A DNA stretch of 34,654 bases from Bacteroidota bacterium (GTDB lineage Bacteria > Bacteroidota > Bacteroidia > 2-12-FULL-35-15), in contig CANCPZ010000005.1 in assembly GCA_947380175.1 (NCBI GenBank), positions 1 to 34,654 on the forward strand, in the 5' to 3' direction. A model generated the notes under the pieces. It was given only the letters and a program-made list of their open reading frames with translations. It searched no databases and was not told where the DNA came from. Shown one piece after another: positions 25,415 through 34,604 of the stretch. Position 1 is the stretch's first letter. The number at the start of each line of letters is the position of its first letter. A program made the position numbers and the translations under genes.

Positions 25415-28400
25415 ATGAACCAAGAGAATAATTATTTTAAAATATTTTCAAAACCAATTTTATTTATTGGCTTACTGTTGCTTATGGCAGGTATATTTTC
25501 ATATACTCGAATGCAAACCAATTTATTTCCTGAAGTTCTGTTTCCTCGTATTACAGTAATTGCCGATGCAGGTCAATTGCCCATCGATAAAATGATGATT
25601 ACTGTTACTAAACCATTAGAAAGTGCTGTAAAGAAAGTAAAGGGAGTAACAATAGTAAAAACAAATACAAGCAGAGGAGCAACAACAATTGATGTGTTTT
25701 TTGAATGGGGTGTAGATATATATAATTCAAAAGCACAGTTAGAAAGTAGAATCAATGAAATTAAAAACTTTTTGCCTCCGGGTGTAAACGTTACCTCAGA
25801 AGCGATGAACCAGTCTGTATTTCCCGTTTATGGATTAACTTTAGAAAGCAAAACCCACAGTCAAGTTGCATTGCGCGATGAGGCAAATTTGATGTTGCGC
25901 CCTTTATTATCACAAATAAATGGAATATCAAATGTTATTGTTAGAGGAGGTAAAGCAAAAGAATATGTTGTTATTCCTGATGCTATAAAATTATCTTCTT
26001 TAGGCTTATCACCAAATACTTTAATAAATGTTTTTAATAATAACAATTTCGTATTATCAAACGGTTATATGTCCGATTATAAACGATTGTATTTAAATCT
26101 TACCGATACTCGTGTAAATGATATTGACGAATTAGAAAATGTTATTTTAAAAAATGACGGTAACAGAATTATTAGACTAAAAGATGTTGCAAAGGTTGAA
26201 ATACAAGAGCAACAAGAGTTCATTAAAATAAATTCAAATGGCGGAAGTGCAGTTTTAATTGATTTGGTGAAACAATCAGGAGTTAACCTACTTGATTTTT
26301 CTAAAGACGCAGAGAGCAAAGCTGATGAAATCAGAAAATTACTACCAAAAGGTTATGTTCTAAAATCTTATTATAATCAAAGTGCTTTTGTTGGTGATAG
26401 TATTAGTAGTGTGATTGAAACGATTTATGAAGGTTTGTTCTTAGCCATAATAGTAATGATTCTTTTCCTTCGTTCATGGAGGGCAAGTTTAGTAGTAATG
26501 CTGACTATTCCGGTAACACTTGCGTTCACCATGTTGATCTTGAACATTGTTGGCATAACGATTAATATAATGTCGTTAGGAGCTATTGCTGCATCAATAG
26601 GCTTGATAATTGACGATGCCATTGTTATTATAGAACAAATTTATCGTGGGCATGAAGATCACCCAGAAAAAAATAAGTATACCATTGTCAAAGAATCAAT
26701 AAAAGGTTTGTTTCCAGCTATGGTCGGATCATCATTAGCCACAATAGTTATTCATTTTCCTTTCCGATTAATGAGTGGTTTAGCGGGCTCTTTTTTTAAA
26801 GAACTATCTGACACCATGCAAATAACAATGATTACTTCATTTTTAGTTACTTGGTTATTGTTACCTGTATTCCATTTAATTATTGGCTACAAGGCATCAC
26901 TTAAACCACATCATCATGATGCTGACCTAGCGGTGAAAAAATTACGCTGGCTCACTTGGTTCTTTAAAAAACCAGCGATTGCTTTTCTATTTGTTATCGT
27001 GCTTGCTATTTCGGCTTGGACGGCTTCAGGGAAATTGGAAACAGGCTTCTTACCAGATTTAGATGAAGGTTCAATTGTATTAGATTACTTTTCACCACCG
27101 GGAACATCATTAGAAGAAACGGATAGGCTGTGCAGAGAGATGGAAAAAATAATTTTGAAACATCCTGATATTGAAACTTACTCGAGGCGAACAGGAACAG
27201 CGATGTCCTTTAGATCTGTTCAGCCGACAGAAGGTGATTATTTAATTCAATTAAAAAAAGATAGAAAGAAAAATACCTTTGAAGTTATTTCAGATTTAAG
27301 GAACGAAATTGGGGCTTCGGTTCCTGTTATGGATATTTCATTTGGGCAACGAATTTCAGATTTATTAGGTGATTTAATGAGTACCTCGAAACCCATCGAA
27401 ATTAAAATATTTGGCGATGATTATGCAGTATTACGTGAGCTATCCTCAAAAGCAGAGCCAATTCTGCAACAAATTAAAGGCATTGCCGATGTAAACAATG
27501 GAATGGTAACCGCTGGTCCATCATTAATATTTATTCCTAATCAGGAAAAATTAAATCAATATAAAATAGCATTAACCGATTTTCAAACTCAATTGTCAGC
27601 ATATACAGGTGGCGTTCCGTTAGGAATGAATTCTAACATGCCAATGCCTTCTCCTGCTCAAGCTGCAATGACTGGAGGAATTCAAGTAGGACAGCTGCAA
27701 GATGGTGAGCAAATGAGAAGAATATTAATGCGTTTTACAAATTATGAAGATAATGATTTAGAAAATTTAAAACGTAAACTCATATTTCTTCCTGACGGAA
27801 CCACACGACCATTGTCATTTTTCTGCGACGTAAAAATTATCCCCGGAGAAGTTGAGCAAAGAAGAGAAGATTTAAAATCAGTTATTGCAGTTACTGCTCG
27901 CTTAGATAATAGAGATTTAGGAAGTGCCATTCAAGAAATAAAAGCAAAACTAAAAGTTGAGTTGCCGCTCCCTCACGGTTACACTATTGTTTATGGAGGA
28001 GCTTATTCTGAGCAGCAAAAATCTTTTGCAGAATTATTATTAATTCTAGCAATGGCAACCTTGCTAGTTTTTGCAGTATTAATGTTTCTATTTAGGGAGT
28101 GGTTAATCTCAATATTAATTCTATTTATCTCCATAATGGGTATTAGCGGTTGTATTATCGCATTATACTTAGTTGGCATTCCTTTAAACGTGAGTAGTTA
28201 TACAGGAATAATAATGATAGTCGGCATTATTGCAGAGAATGCTATTTTTACTGTAAATCAGTTTAAAGCTAATTTTAAAATTAGTGGTGATGTAGATCAG
28301 TCCATTAATTATGCAATAGCATTAAGGATTCGCCCTAAATTAATGACCGCCATCGGAGCAATATTGGCACTTATGCCTTTAGCTATGGGGATTGGATTAG

Positions 28401-28522
28401 GGGCGCAAATGCAACAGCCTTTAGCAGTTGCAGTAATTGGTGGATTTATGGCGGGCTTACCAATGTTATTATTAGTCTTCCCAAGTTTAATGCGAGTAAT
28501 TTATAAAAACGTAAAACAATAA
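25415..28522 (+). CDS. RND efflux transporter permease (AcrB/CusA superfamily)
   Basis: 1035 aa, two large periplasmic loops, IGLIIDDAIVIIEQIYRG, RPKLMTAIGAILALMPLAMGIGLGAQMQQPLAVAVIGG. Confidence 0.95.
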   Translation: MNQENNYFKIFSKPILFIGLLLLMAGIFSYTRMQTNLFPEVLFPRITVIADAGQLPIDKMMITVTKPLESAVKKVKGVTIVKTNTSRGATTIDVFFEWGVDIYNSKAQLESRINEIKNFLPPGVNVTSEAMNQSVFPVYGLTLESKTHSQVALRDEANLMLRPLLSQINGISNVIVRGGKAKEYVVIPDAIKLSSLGLSPNTLINVFNNNNFVLSNGYMSDYKRLYLNLTDTRVNDIDELENVILKNDGNRIIRLKDVAKVEIQEQQEFIKINSNGGSAVLIDLVKQSGVNLLDFSKDAESKADEIRKLLPKGYVLKSYYNQSAFVGDSISSVIETIYEGLFLAIIVMILFLRSWRASLVVMLTIPVTLAFTMLILNIVGITINIMSLGAIAASIGLIIDDAIVIIEQIYRGHEDHPEKNKYTIVKESIKGLFPAMVGSSLATIVIHFPFRLMSGLAGSFFKELSDTMQITMITSFLVTWLLLPVFHLIIGYKASLKPHHHDADLAVKKLRWLTWFFKKPAIAFLFVIVLAISAWTASGKLETGFLPDLDEGSIVLDYFSPPGTSLEETDRLCREMEKIILKHPDIETYSRRTGTAMSFRSVQPTEGDYLIQLKKDRKKNTFEVISDLRNEIGASVPVMDISFGQRISDLLGDLMSTSKPIEIKIFGDDYAVLRELSSKAEPILQQIKGIADVNNGMVTAGPSLIFIPNQEKLNQYKIALTDFQTQLSAYTGGVPLGMNSNMPMPSPAQAAMTGGIQVGQLQDGEQMRRILMRFTNYEDNDLENLKRKLIFLPDGTTRPLSFFCDVKIIPGEVEQRREDLKSVIAVTARLDNRDLGSAIQEIKAKLKVELPLPHGYTIVYGGAYSEQQKSFAELLLILAMATLLVFAVLMFLFREWLISILILFISIMGISGCIIALYLVGIPLNVSSYTGIIMIVGIIAENAIFTVNQFKANFKISGDVDQSINYAIALRIRPKLMTAIGAILALMPLAMGIGLGAQMQQPLAVAVIGGFMAGLPMLLLVFPSLMRVIYKNVKQ

Positions 28523-28527
28523 ATAAA

Positions 28528-29552
28528 ATGAAAAAAATAATCTTATTGGTTGCAATAGTATTTACTACAACTAATTTTTTTTGCTCAAACAACTACTTCA
28601 GAATATAAAATATCTAAAAGAATCAATACCGGAGTTGAGGGTGGTTGGGATTATTTAATTGTTGATGAACCAACTCAGCGATTATTTATTTCTCATGGAA
28701 CGGCAACACAGGTCTTGGATATAAAAAGTGGAACATTACTATCTACAATTGCTGACACTAAGGGAGTACATGGAATCACAATAGCCAATGATTTGAATAA
28801 AGGATTTATTAGTAATGGAAAAGACACTTCAGTTACAGTATTTAATTTAAAAACGTTGGAAGTAATCACAAAAATAAAAGTAACAGGAGTTAATCCCGAT
28901 GCAATTTTATATGATGAATTTTCTCATAAAGTTTTTGTTTACAACGGCAGAACTGATAATGCAACAGTTATAGATGCGAATACGAACAAAGTTGTTGAAA
29001 CTATTAAACTGGAAGGGAAACCGGAATTTTCGGTTACTGATGGTAAAGGTAATATTTATGTAAATATTGAGGACAAAAACAGTATCACGCTTGTAAATGC
29101 AACGACATTAAAAGTTGAAAAGAATTGGTCAATTGCCCCAGGCGAGGAACCAACAGGACTCGCGCTTGACAATAAAAATAATCGCTTGTTTTCAGTTTGC
29201 GGAAATAATATGATGGTAGTGATAAATACCGAGGACGGAAAAGTTGTTGCGACAGTTCCAATTGGTGAAGGATGTGATGGCGTTGCTTTTGATGAAGTTA
29301 AAAAGCGAATTTTTACTTCAAATGGCGAAGGTACTATTACGGTTATAAAACAAGAAAATGAAAATAAATATAGTGTATTGGAAACAATAACTACTCAAAA
29401 AGGGGCTAGGACAATTGCACTTAGTAAAACAACCCACCAACTTTTTCTTCCAACTGCTGAGTATGGAGAAACACCTCCTGTAACAAAAAGAAAATCCAAG
29501 ACCTCGACCTTTAATTAAGCCTAATTCATTTGTTATACTAGTAGTAGAATAG
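28528..29552 (+). pseudogene. YncE-like beta-propeller protein interrupted by two +1 frameshifts (ORF track shows only 28715..29518)
   Basis: Signal peptide MKKIILLVAIVFTTTNFF starts at 28528 in another frame from the body; C-terminal tail PRPRPLIKPNSFVILVVE lies in a third frame ending at 29552. Confidence 0.75.
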
Positions 29553-29561
29553 TCTCAAATT

Positions 29562-30140
29562 TTATTTCGCTGAATTTTCAAGGAAATAATTCACTTTAAA
29601 TACTTTGTGAATTGAATCGTAGTCTGCGATATTTTCATTTTTGAACTTAATATCCAAATTTGAATTTATTTTGGGGCTATTTGAAAAAGACAACTTTAAA
29701 TTTTCAATGGTTAGTGCAATTAACTTTCCGTCACCTACTAATGAGTAATAATATTCCTTTGCGGTATAATAATGATAAGGGTTCTCTGGTTTATACTCCT
29801 TTTTCGGAAACGCATCCACTATCTTATAAAAGATCCACAACTTACCCTTTTCTGCAAGATAAAAATGTGTTTTTTCCTGAAATCTAATAAGAGGGTCATT
29901 ACAGGATACGAAACCGTAAATACTATCCTTACAAAGTTTTACTCTTTGTTTATTATGTATAACAGTAATATGATTCTCATTTAGAAATTCATTCAAACTA
30001 AAAGTTTCCTTATCAGTTTTACAATTAATTTCATAAGTGAGTTTATTGCTTAAATAATCATTGAAGGTTATATAAACACCACTCTTTCCATTTTGTGCAA
30101 CAGCAAGAGAAGATATAAAAATTAATAATATAGTTTTCAT
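29562..30140 (-). CDS. Secreted hypothetical protein
   Basis: Start probably at the internal Met MKTILLIFISSLAVAQ, a signal peptide; no recognised domain. Confidence 0.6.
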   Translation of the reverse strand: MKTILLIFISSLAVAQNGKSGVYITFNDYLSNKLTYEINCKTDKETFSLNEFLNENHITVIHNKQRVKLCKDSIYGFVSCNDPLIRFQEKTHFYLAEKGKLWIFYKIVDAFPKKEYKPENPYHYYTAKEYYYSLVGDGKLIALTIENLKLSFSNSPKINSNLDIKFKNENIADYDSIHKVFKVNYFLENSAK

Positions 30141-30608
30141 TTTGTGTTTATTAATATCAGAACAAATTTCTTCTAATATGCTCATTGAAAAGATGACAAA
30201 GGTCAGAACAACACTTGATTCAAATCAGGTTAAAATGCTTAACAAAAAAGAATCTATTTGAAAGATTAATCTAACCGCAATTTAATTGTTAATTCAATTT
30301 AATGTTACAAAATTAAGCCACATTGTAAATACTTGTTTTATGTAAATCATATAATAAGTTACATAATTCACATAAGAGAAATTTTGAGTTCTAAGGCAGG
30401 TTTGTTCTAAAAGTTAAACTATAAACTACTTTCAACTTTAGAATTAAATCTCGTTCGCTACGTTAATTAGAAGGGGGCAAGACCTTCGACTAATTAATAG
30501 AATAACGTTCAATATAGAAGCTATTAAAAGGTAAACACATTATTTAAAGCACATGTAATTGTCGATAACTGCCCAAATTAATAATAATAATTCAAAATAG
30601 ACAACTAC

Positions 30609-30642
30609 TTAAGATTTGCTTTAGATTCTTGTTTTAGTTTTG
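30609..30642 (+). promoter_or_regulatory. 11-bp direct-repeat site plus -7 box (TAGTTTTG 30635-30642) upstream of the PepSY-like gene
   Basis: TTAAGATTTGCTTTAGATTC: half-site G at 30613 and 30624. Confidence 0.7.
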
Positions 30643-30677
30643 CAATAGAAAATATAAACAAATAAAAAACAAATAAA

Positions 30678-31133
30678 ATGAAAACAACAATCGCAACAAT
30701 CGCATTATGCTTCGGGTTTATTTACGCAAATGCACAACACTTAAAAGAGGCAGAAGTTCCTGCAAATGTTAAAGACGGCTTTGCTAAAAAGTATCCCGGA
30801 TCAAAAGTGAAGGTATGGGAAAAAGAAGGAGCTGATTTTGAAGCTGAATTTGATTTAAACAAAGTTGAGTCTTCTGCTGTATTTGGCGCAAATGGAACTT
30901 TTAAAGAATTAGAGCAAGAAATTAAATCAACTGAATTACCAAAAACAGCAGTTGATTATTGCACTAAAACCTTTGTGGGATATAAATTATCCGAAGCGGC
31001 TAAAATTACAGACGCAACAGGAAAAGTTATGTTTGAAGCGGAAATGACGAAAGGAAAGGAACATTTTGATGTTATATTCGATGATAAAGGCAACTTTGTA
31101 AAAAAATCAGAGCCTACCACAGCTAAGGATTAA
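30678..31133 (+). CDS. PepSY-like (BLIP-fold-like) periplasmic protein
   Basis: Signal peptide; two repeats PANVKDGFAKKYPGSKVKVWEKEGADFEAEF and DATGKVMFEAEMTKGKEHFDVIFDDKGNFVKK. Confidence 0.8.
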   Translation: MKTTIATIALCFGFIYANAQHLKEAEVPANVKDGFAKKYPGSKVKVWEKEGADFEAEFDLNKVESSAVFGANGTFKELEQEIKSTELPKTAVDYCTKTFVGYKLSEAAKITDATGKVMFEAEMTKGKEHFDVIFDDKGNFVKKSEPTTAKD

Positions 31134-31162
31134 TTTTTTTTCAAAGTTTGTTAGTTTAGTTA

Positions 31163-31191
31163 AAGCCTCCCTAAAAGGGGGCTTTTTTATT
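31163..31191 (+). terminator. Rho-independent terminator after the PepSY-like gene
   Basis: aaagcctccctaaaagggggcttttttattt. Confidence 0.75.
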
Positions 31192-31218
31192 TCGTTTCGT
31201 TCCCTTTTAGTCCTTAAC

Positions 31219-31252
31219 TTAAGAATATCTTTAGATTTATATTTTACATTTG
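31219..31252 (+). promoter_or_regulatory. 11-bp direct-repeat site plus -7 box (TACATTTG 31245-31252) upstream of the outer-membrane receptor gene
   Basis: TTAAGAATATCTTTAGATTT: half-site G at 31223 and 31234. Confidence 0.7.
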
Positions 31253-31269
31253 TTTGTAGTCATTGATTT

Positions 31270-33762
31270 ATGCAAAAAATAATAAGCACTTTATATTCTT
31301 TCAAATTATACCCGAAACATCATTTAATCTTGTTATTTGTAATTTTAACATTGCAATCTAATGCACAAGGACTTATATCAGGGCGAGTGGTTGATTCCCT
31401 TTCTGGCAAACCTATTGATTATGCTAGTATTGGGCTAATTTTAGAGGAGAATAATAAAGAAGTTAATGGAACAACCAGCAATGATAAAGGTCTTTTTTCA
31501 ATGGATAATATCCCATATGGTACATACAAAATTGTTGTTTATTACATAGGTTACAAAAATGGTACAAAAAGCAGCATTGAAGTTAGCAAAGCAAATTCTT
31601 CTGCTTACTTAGGAGATATATTACTTATTAATAATCAAATAAATTTACAGGAAGTTATTGTCGTTTCTAAAACCCCTGTTATTGAAAACAAAATTGATAA
31701 GGTTGTTTACAACGTTGTGAATGATGTAACATCGCAAGGTGGGGCGGCAATTGATGTACTGAAAAAAGTACCTCAAGTATCAGTTGATGTGGACGGAAAT
31801 GTTGAATTGCAGGGAAATGGCAATATTCGGTTCTTAATAAACGGTAAGCCATCCAGTATGTTTGGTAATAGTTTAGCAGATGCTTTAGCTTCTATTCCTG
31901 CCAGTCAGATCAAAAGTATTGAAGCTATTACAAGCCCAGGTGCGAAATACGATGCACAAGGTACAGGCGGCATCATAAATATTATTTTGAAACAAAACAA
32001 AGTAAAAGGCATCAATGGCAATATCAATCTATCTGCCGGAACACGATTTGAAACTGGGGCATTCAATCTTAATTTTCGCAATAATAATTTTGGAGCTAAT
32101 GTGTTTTTTAGTGGGAATGCCCAACTAAATTCACATACGCCTAATTCACAAAGAAGATTTTCAAACGATACCGCCGGTCAAACTATCAGCCAATTATTAC
32201 AGGATGGATACACAGACGTTCGAAGACAAGGGTTTATATCTGGAGCGGGTTTTGAGTGGAACCTTAATAAAAGAAATAGCATTACAGGTTCTGTGGCTTA
32301 CAATCAGTTTGTGAACCAAAATAAAAGTCTGATCAACCAAGAACAAATTTTGCGAGATAATTCATCGGTTATTATACAAGATATTTCTAGCTACCGGAAG
32401 TCGGACAATAATGCATTTATGGAATCTATTGATTGGAACTTGAATTACAAAAAGAGCTTTAAAAAAGAAGGACAGGAATTGGAAGTATCTTATTCATCGA
32501 GTTACGGAAAGCCTAAAAATAATTATATACAAACTCAAACAATTAATGGAAGCAATGAACCATTTGTAGGATTATCAGGCAATAATCCCGGTACAGATAA
32601 TCAAACCAATCTTTCTCTCGATTATATACATCCCATTAAGAATGATGTTGTGATTGAGTTAGGAGCAAAAACAATTCGACAGCATATTCAGGCTGCTTCG
32701 GATGTGAGTTTTTTAAATACAACTAGCAATGATTATGTACAAGATCCTTTACAATCCTATCATTTAAATTATGACATGGCTATTTATGCAGGGTATATTT
32801 CTTCTACTTTCAAATTATTTAAATGGCTCAATGTAAGAGCCGGAATCAGGGCAGAGCGTACGGACATAAAAATAGATTTCCCTAATACGCATATCCCCTC
32901 TTATGATATTGTAGTTCCTTCTTTGATTTTATCACATAAATTTAAAAAGGATCAGACACTTAAAATTGCTTATTCAAGACGTATTGAAAGGCCTGAATAC
33001 ACTGAATTGAATCCTTTTATGAATTTAAGCGATCCGAGAAATATAACAACTGGTAATCCGACCTTAAAGCCAGAGATTGGCGATAATACCGAATTAGGCT
33101 ATAGTAAAAATTTTGAAAACGGTGGTAATATTTATATAGCACTTGTTGAAAGAATCAATAGTCAGGATCTTAAACAAATTACCACTTTCTACCCAGCATT
33201 CACCATTAATGATTCAGTATATACCAATGTTTCTATAAGTACAAGACGGAATATCGGGAAAGAGTATAATTCAGGAGGAATAATTACTGGCTCTTTTCCG
33301 GTAACAAAAAAACTGACGGTCCGAGGAAACTTCATGGCAACAAACAGGTATATAGTCAGCACACTGTATGTTGGCAATTTAAACATGGGGATGCGTTACA
33401 GATTTAATCTTAACCTTACTTATCAATTACCTAAAGATCTTGTTGTAGAAGCATTTGGAAACTATAACTCTGCTGCTATGAATATCCAAGGTAAAAACCC
33501 TAAATCGATCACTTATACTTTTGCTTTCAGAAAACAATTCCTGAATAAAAAAGCCAGCCTTGGTTTAACAGCAACAAATCCGTTTAATAAATACATTAAA
33601 CAGGAAACAACGACAATAACAAGTAACTATACATCCTATTATCTTCGTTCATTACCTTATCGTTCTTTTGGCATAAGTTTTACATATAAATTTGGTAAAA
33701 TGGAATTTAAAAAAGGTAAGGATGATAACGAATACCTAAATGTACCGGCTCCTACAAACTAA
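31270..33762 (+). CDS. TonB-dependent receptor-like outer-membrane beta-barrel protein with N-terminal carboxypeptidase-regulatory-like and plug domains
   Basis: GRVVDSLSGKPIDYASIGL...GTYKIVVYYIGYK, plug-like IDVLKKVPQVSVDVDGNVELQGNGNIRFLINGKPSS, beta-barrel C-terminus. Confidence 0.88.
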   Translation: MQKIISTLYSFKLYPKHHLILLFVILTLQSNAQGLISGRVVDSLSGKPIDYASIGLILEENNKEVNGTTSNDKGLFSMDNIPYGTYKIVVYYIGYKNGTKSSIEVSKANSSAYLGDILLINNQINLQEVIVVSKTPVIENKIDKVVYNVVNDVTSQGGAAIDVLKKVPQVSVDVDGNVELQGNGNIRFLINGKPSSMFGNSLADALASIPASQIKSIEAITSPGAKYDAQGTGGIINIILKQNKVKGINGNINLSAGTRFETGAFNLNFRNNNFGANVFFSGNAQLNSHTPNSQRRFSNDTAGQTISQLLQDGYTDVRRQGFISGAGFEWNLNKRNSITGSVAYNQFVNQNKSLINQEQILRDNSSVIIQDISSYRKSDNNAFMESIDWNLNYKKSFKKEGQELEVSYSSSYGKPKNNYIQTQTINGSNEPFVGLSGNNPGTDNQTNLSLDYIHPIKNDVVIELGAKTIRQHIQAASDVSFLNTTSNDYVQDPLQSYHLNYDMAIYAGYISSTFKLFKWLNVRAGIRAERTDIKIDFPNTHIPSYDIVVPSLILSHKFKKDQTLKIAYSRRIERPEYTELNPFMNLSDPRNITTGNPTLKPEIGDNTELGYSKNFENGGNIYIALVERINSQDLKQITTFYPAFTINDSVYTNVSISTRRNIGKEYNSGGIITGSFPVTKKLTVRGNFMATNRYIVSTLYVGNLNMGMRYRFNLNLTYQLPKDLVVEAFGNYNSAAMNIQGKNPKSITYTFAFRKQFLNKKASLGLTATNPFNKYIKQETTTITSNYTSYYLRSLPYRSFGISFTYKFGKMEFKKGKDDNEYLNVPAPTN

Positions 33763-33799
33763 AAAACATGTTAAAATGAATTCAAATTACTCATAATTC

Positions 33800-33938
33800 T
33801 TCGGAGGTTATAAGTGATCTGAAGCTTCAAAAATCAGGGATGTCGCAGGCAAAGGAAGGAATAAAGATGAAATGGAAAAAATAAAAAAAACAGTTTAATG
33901 CTGTTTTTGATGACAATAGAAATTACATTAAGAATTAA
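33800..33938 (+). pseudogene. Degenerate C-terminal copy of the PepSY-like gene
   Basis: FGGYK*SEASKIRDVAGKGRNKDEMEK ... (shift) KQFNAVFDDNRNYIKN* aligns with FVGYKLSEAAKITDATGKVMFEAEMTKGKEHFDVIFDDKGNFVKK of 30678..31133. Confidence 0.75.
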
Positions 33939-34182
33939 ATGTATCATCAAAAGAAGAATATAAAGATTCATTTTATATAGTTCGCTAGTTTATTTAAAAC
34001 CTCCCAAAAGAAGCGAGGCTATTTCGGCTTAAAATAACATCTTTGAATCGAAATTAAAGGATGAGTATTCCATAGATTATTGAGTTCTAAAAAACCGATT
34101 TCCAGTTACGAGAATTCATTAGGGTTCTAAGTGATTGAAAATCATTAATTAGGTTCGATAATTCAAATCCGTAGGGTACTGA

Positions 34183-34214
34183 AGCAGACTATTTTTTAAT
34201 AGTCTGCTTTTTTG
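34183..34214 (+). terminator. Strong rho-independent terminator-like hairpin
   Basis: agcagactatt TTTT aatagtctgct followed by a T tract (11-bp perfect stem); no intact gene immediately upstream. Confidence 0.8.
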
Positions 34215-34359
34215 TTTCTAAACGTCAGCAGAATCAAGGTGTTTCAAATAAAAAATCATTTCGATATTTTAGTAGTTAAATAATCCGAATTTCTATTTGC
34301 ATTGATAATGAAGCAATTGCGAGTTAGAGTCCGGTTCACCCAAAACCTAACTAAAAATC

Positions 34360-34557
34360 ATGAACTCAAAACCTAAAAAACGTTTAAGTATTGAAGAATT
34401 AAAATCATATCCTGGATTGGAAAATTATACCGACGAGATGGCTGAAGAAGTAATAGCTAGTCTTGAAACTTTATCAATTTTGTTTTACGAACACTATCAA
34501 AAAACAATTCAGGACAAGGAGAGATTAAAATTGCTTTCAGTAAAAGAAGCTAAGTAA
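34360..34557 (+). CDS. Small conserved protein, paralog of 10314..10544
   Basis: KKRLSIEELKSYPGLENYTDEMAEEVIASLETLSILFYEHYQK. Confidence 0.7.
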   Translation: MNSKPKKRLSIEELKSYPGLENYTDEMAEEVIASLETLSILFYEHYQKTIQDKERLKLLSVKEAK

Positions 34558-34604
34558 TCCTTCACTTTTGGTGGTTCTTTGATTTATTGAAATATTCTAA
34601 CAAA

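Noticed and set aside
25573-27930. Minus-strand ORFs within the RND pump gene
   Set aside because: Antisense shadows of a long conserved CDS.
30452-30510. Integron attC site
   Set aside because: The GTT and AAC ends are in the wrong order for attC and there is no integron integrase here.
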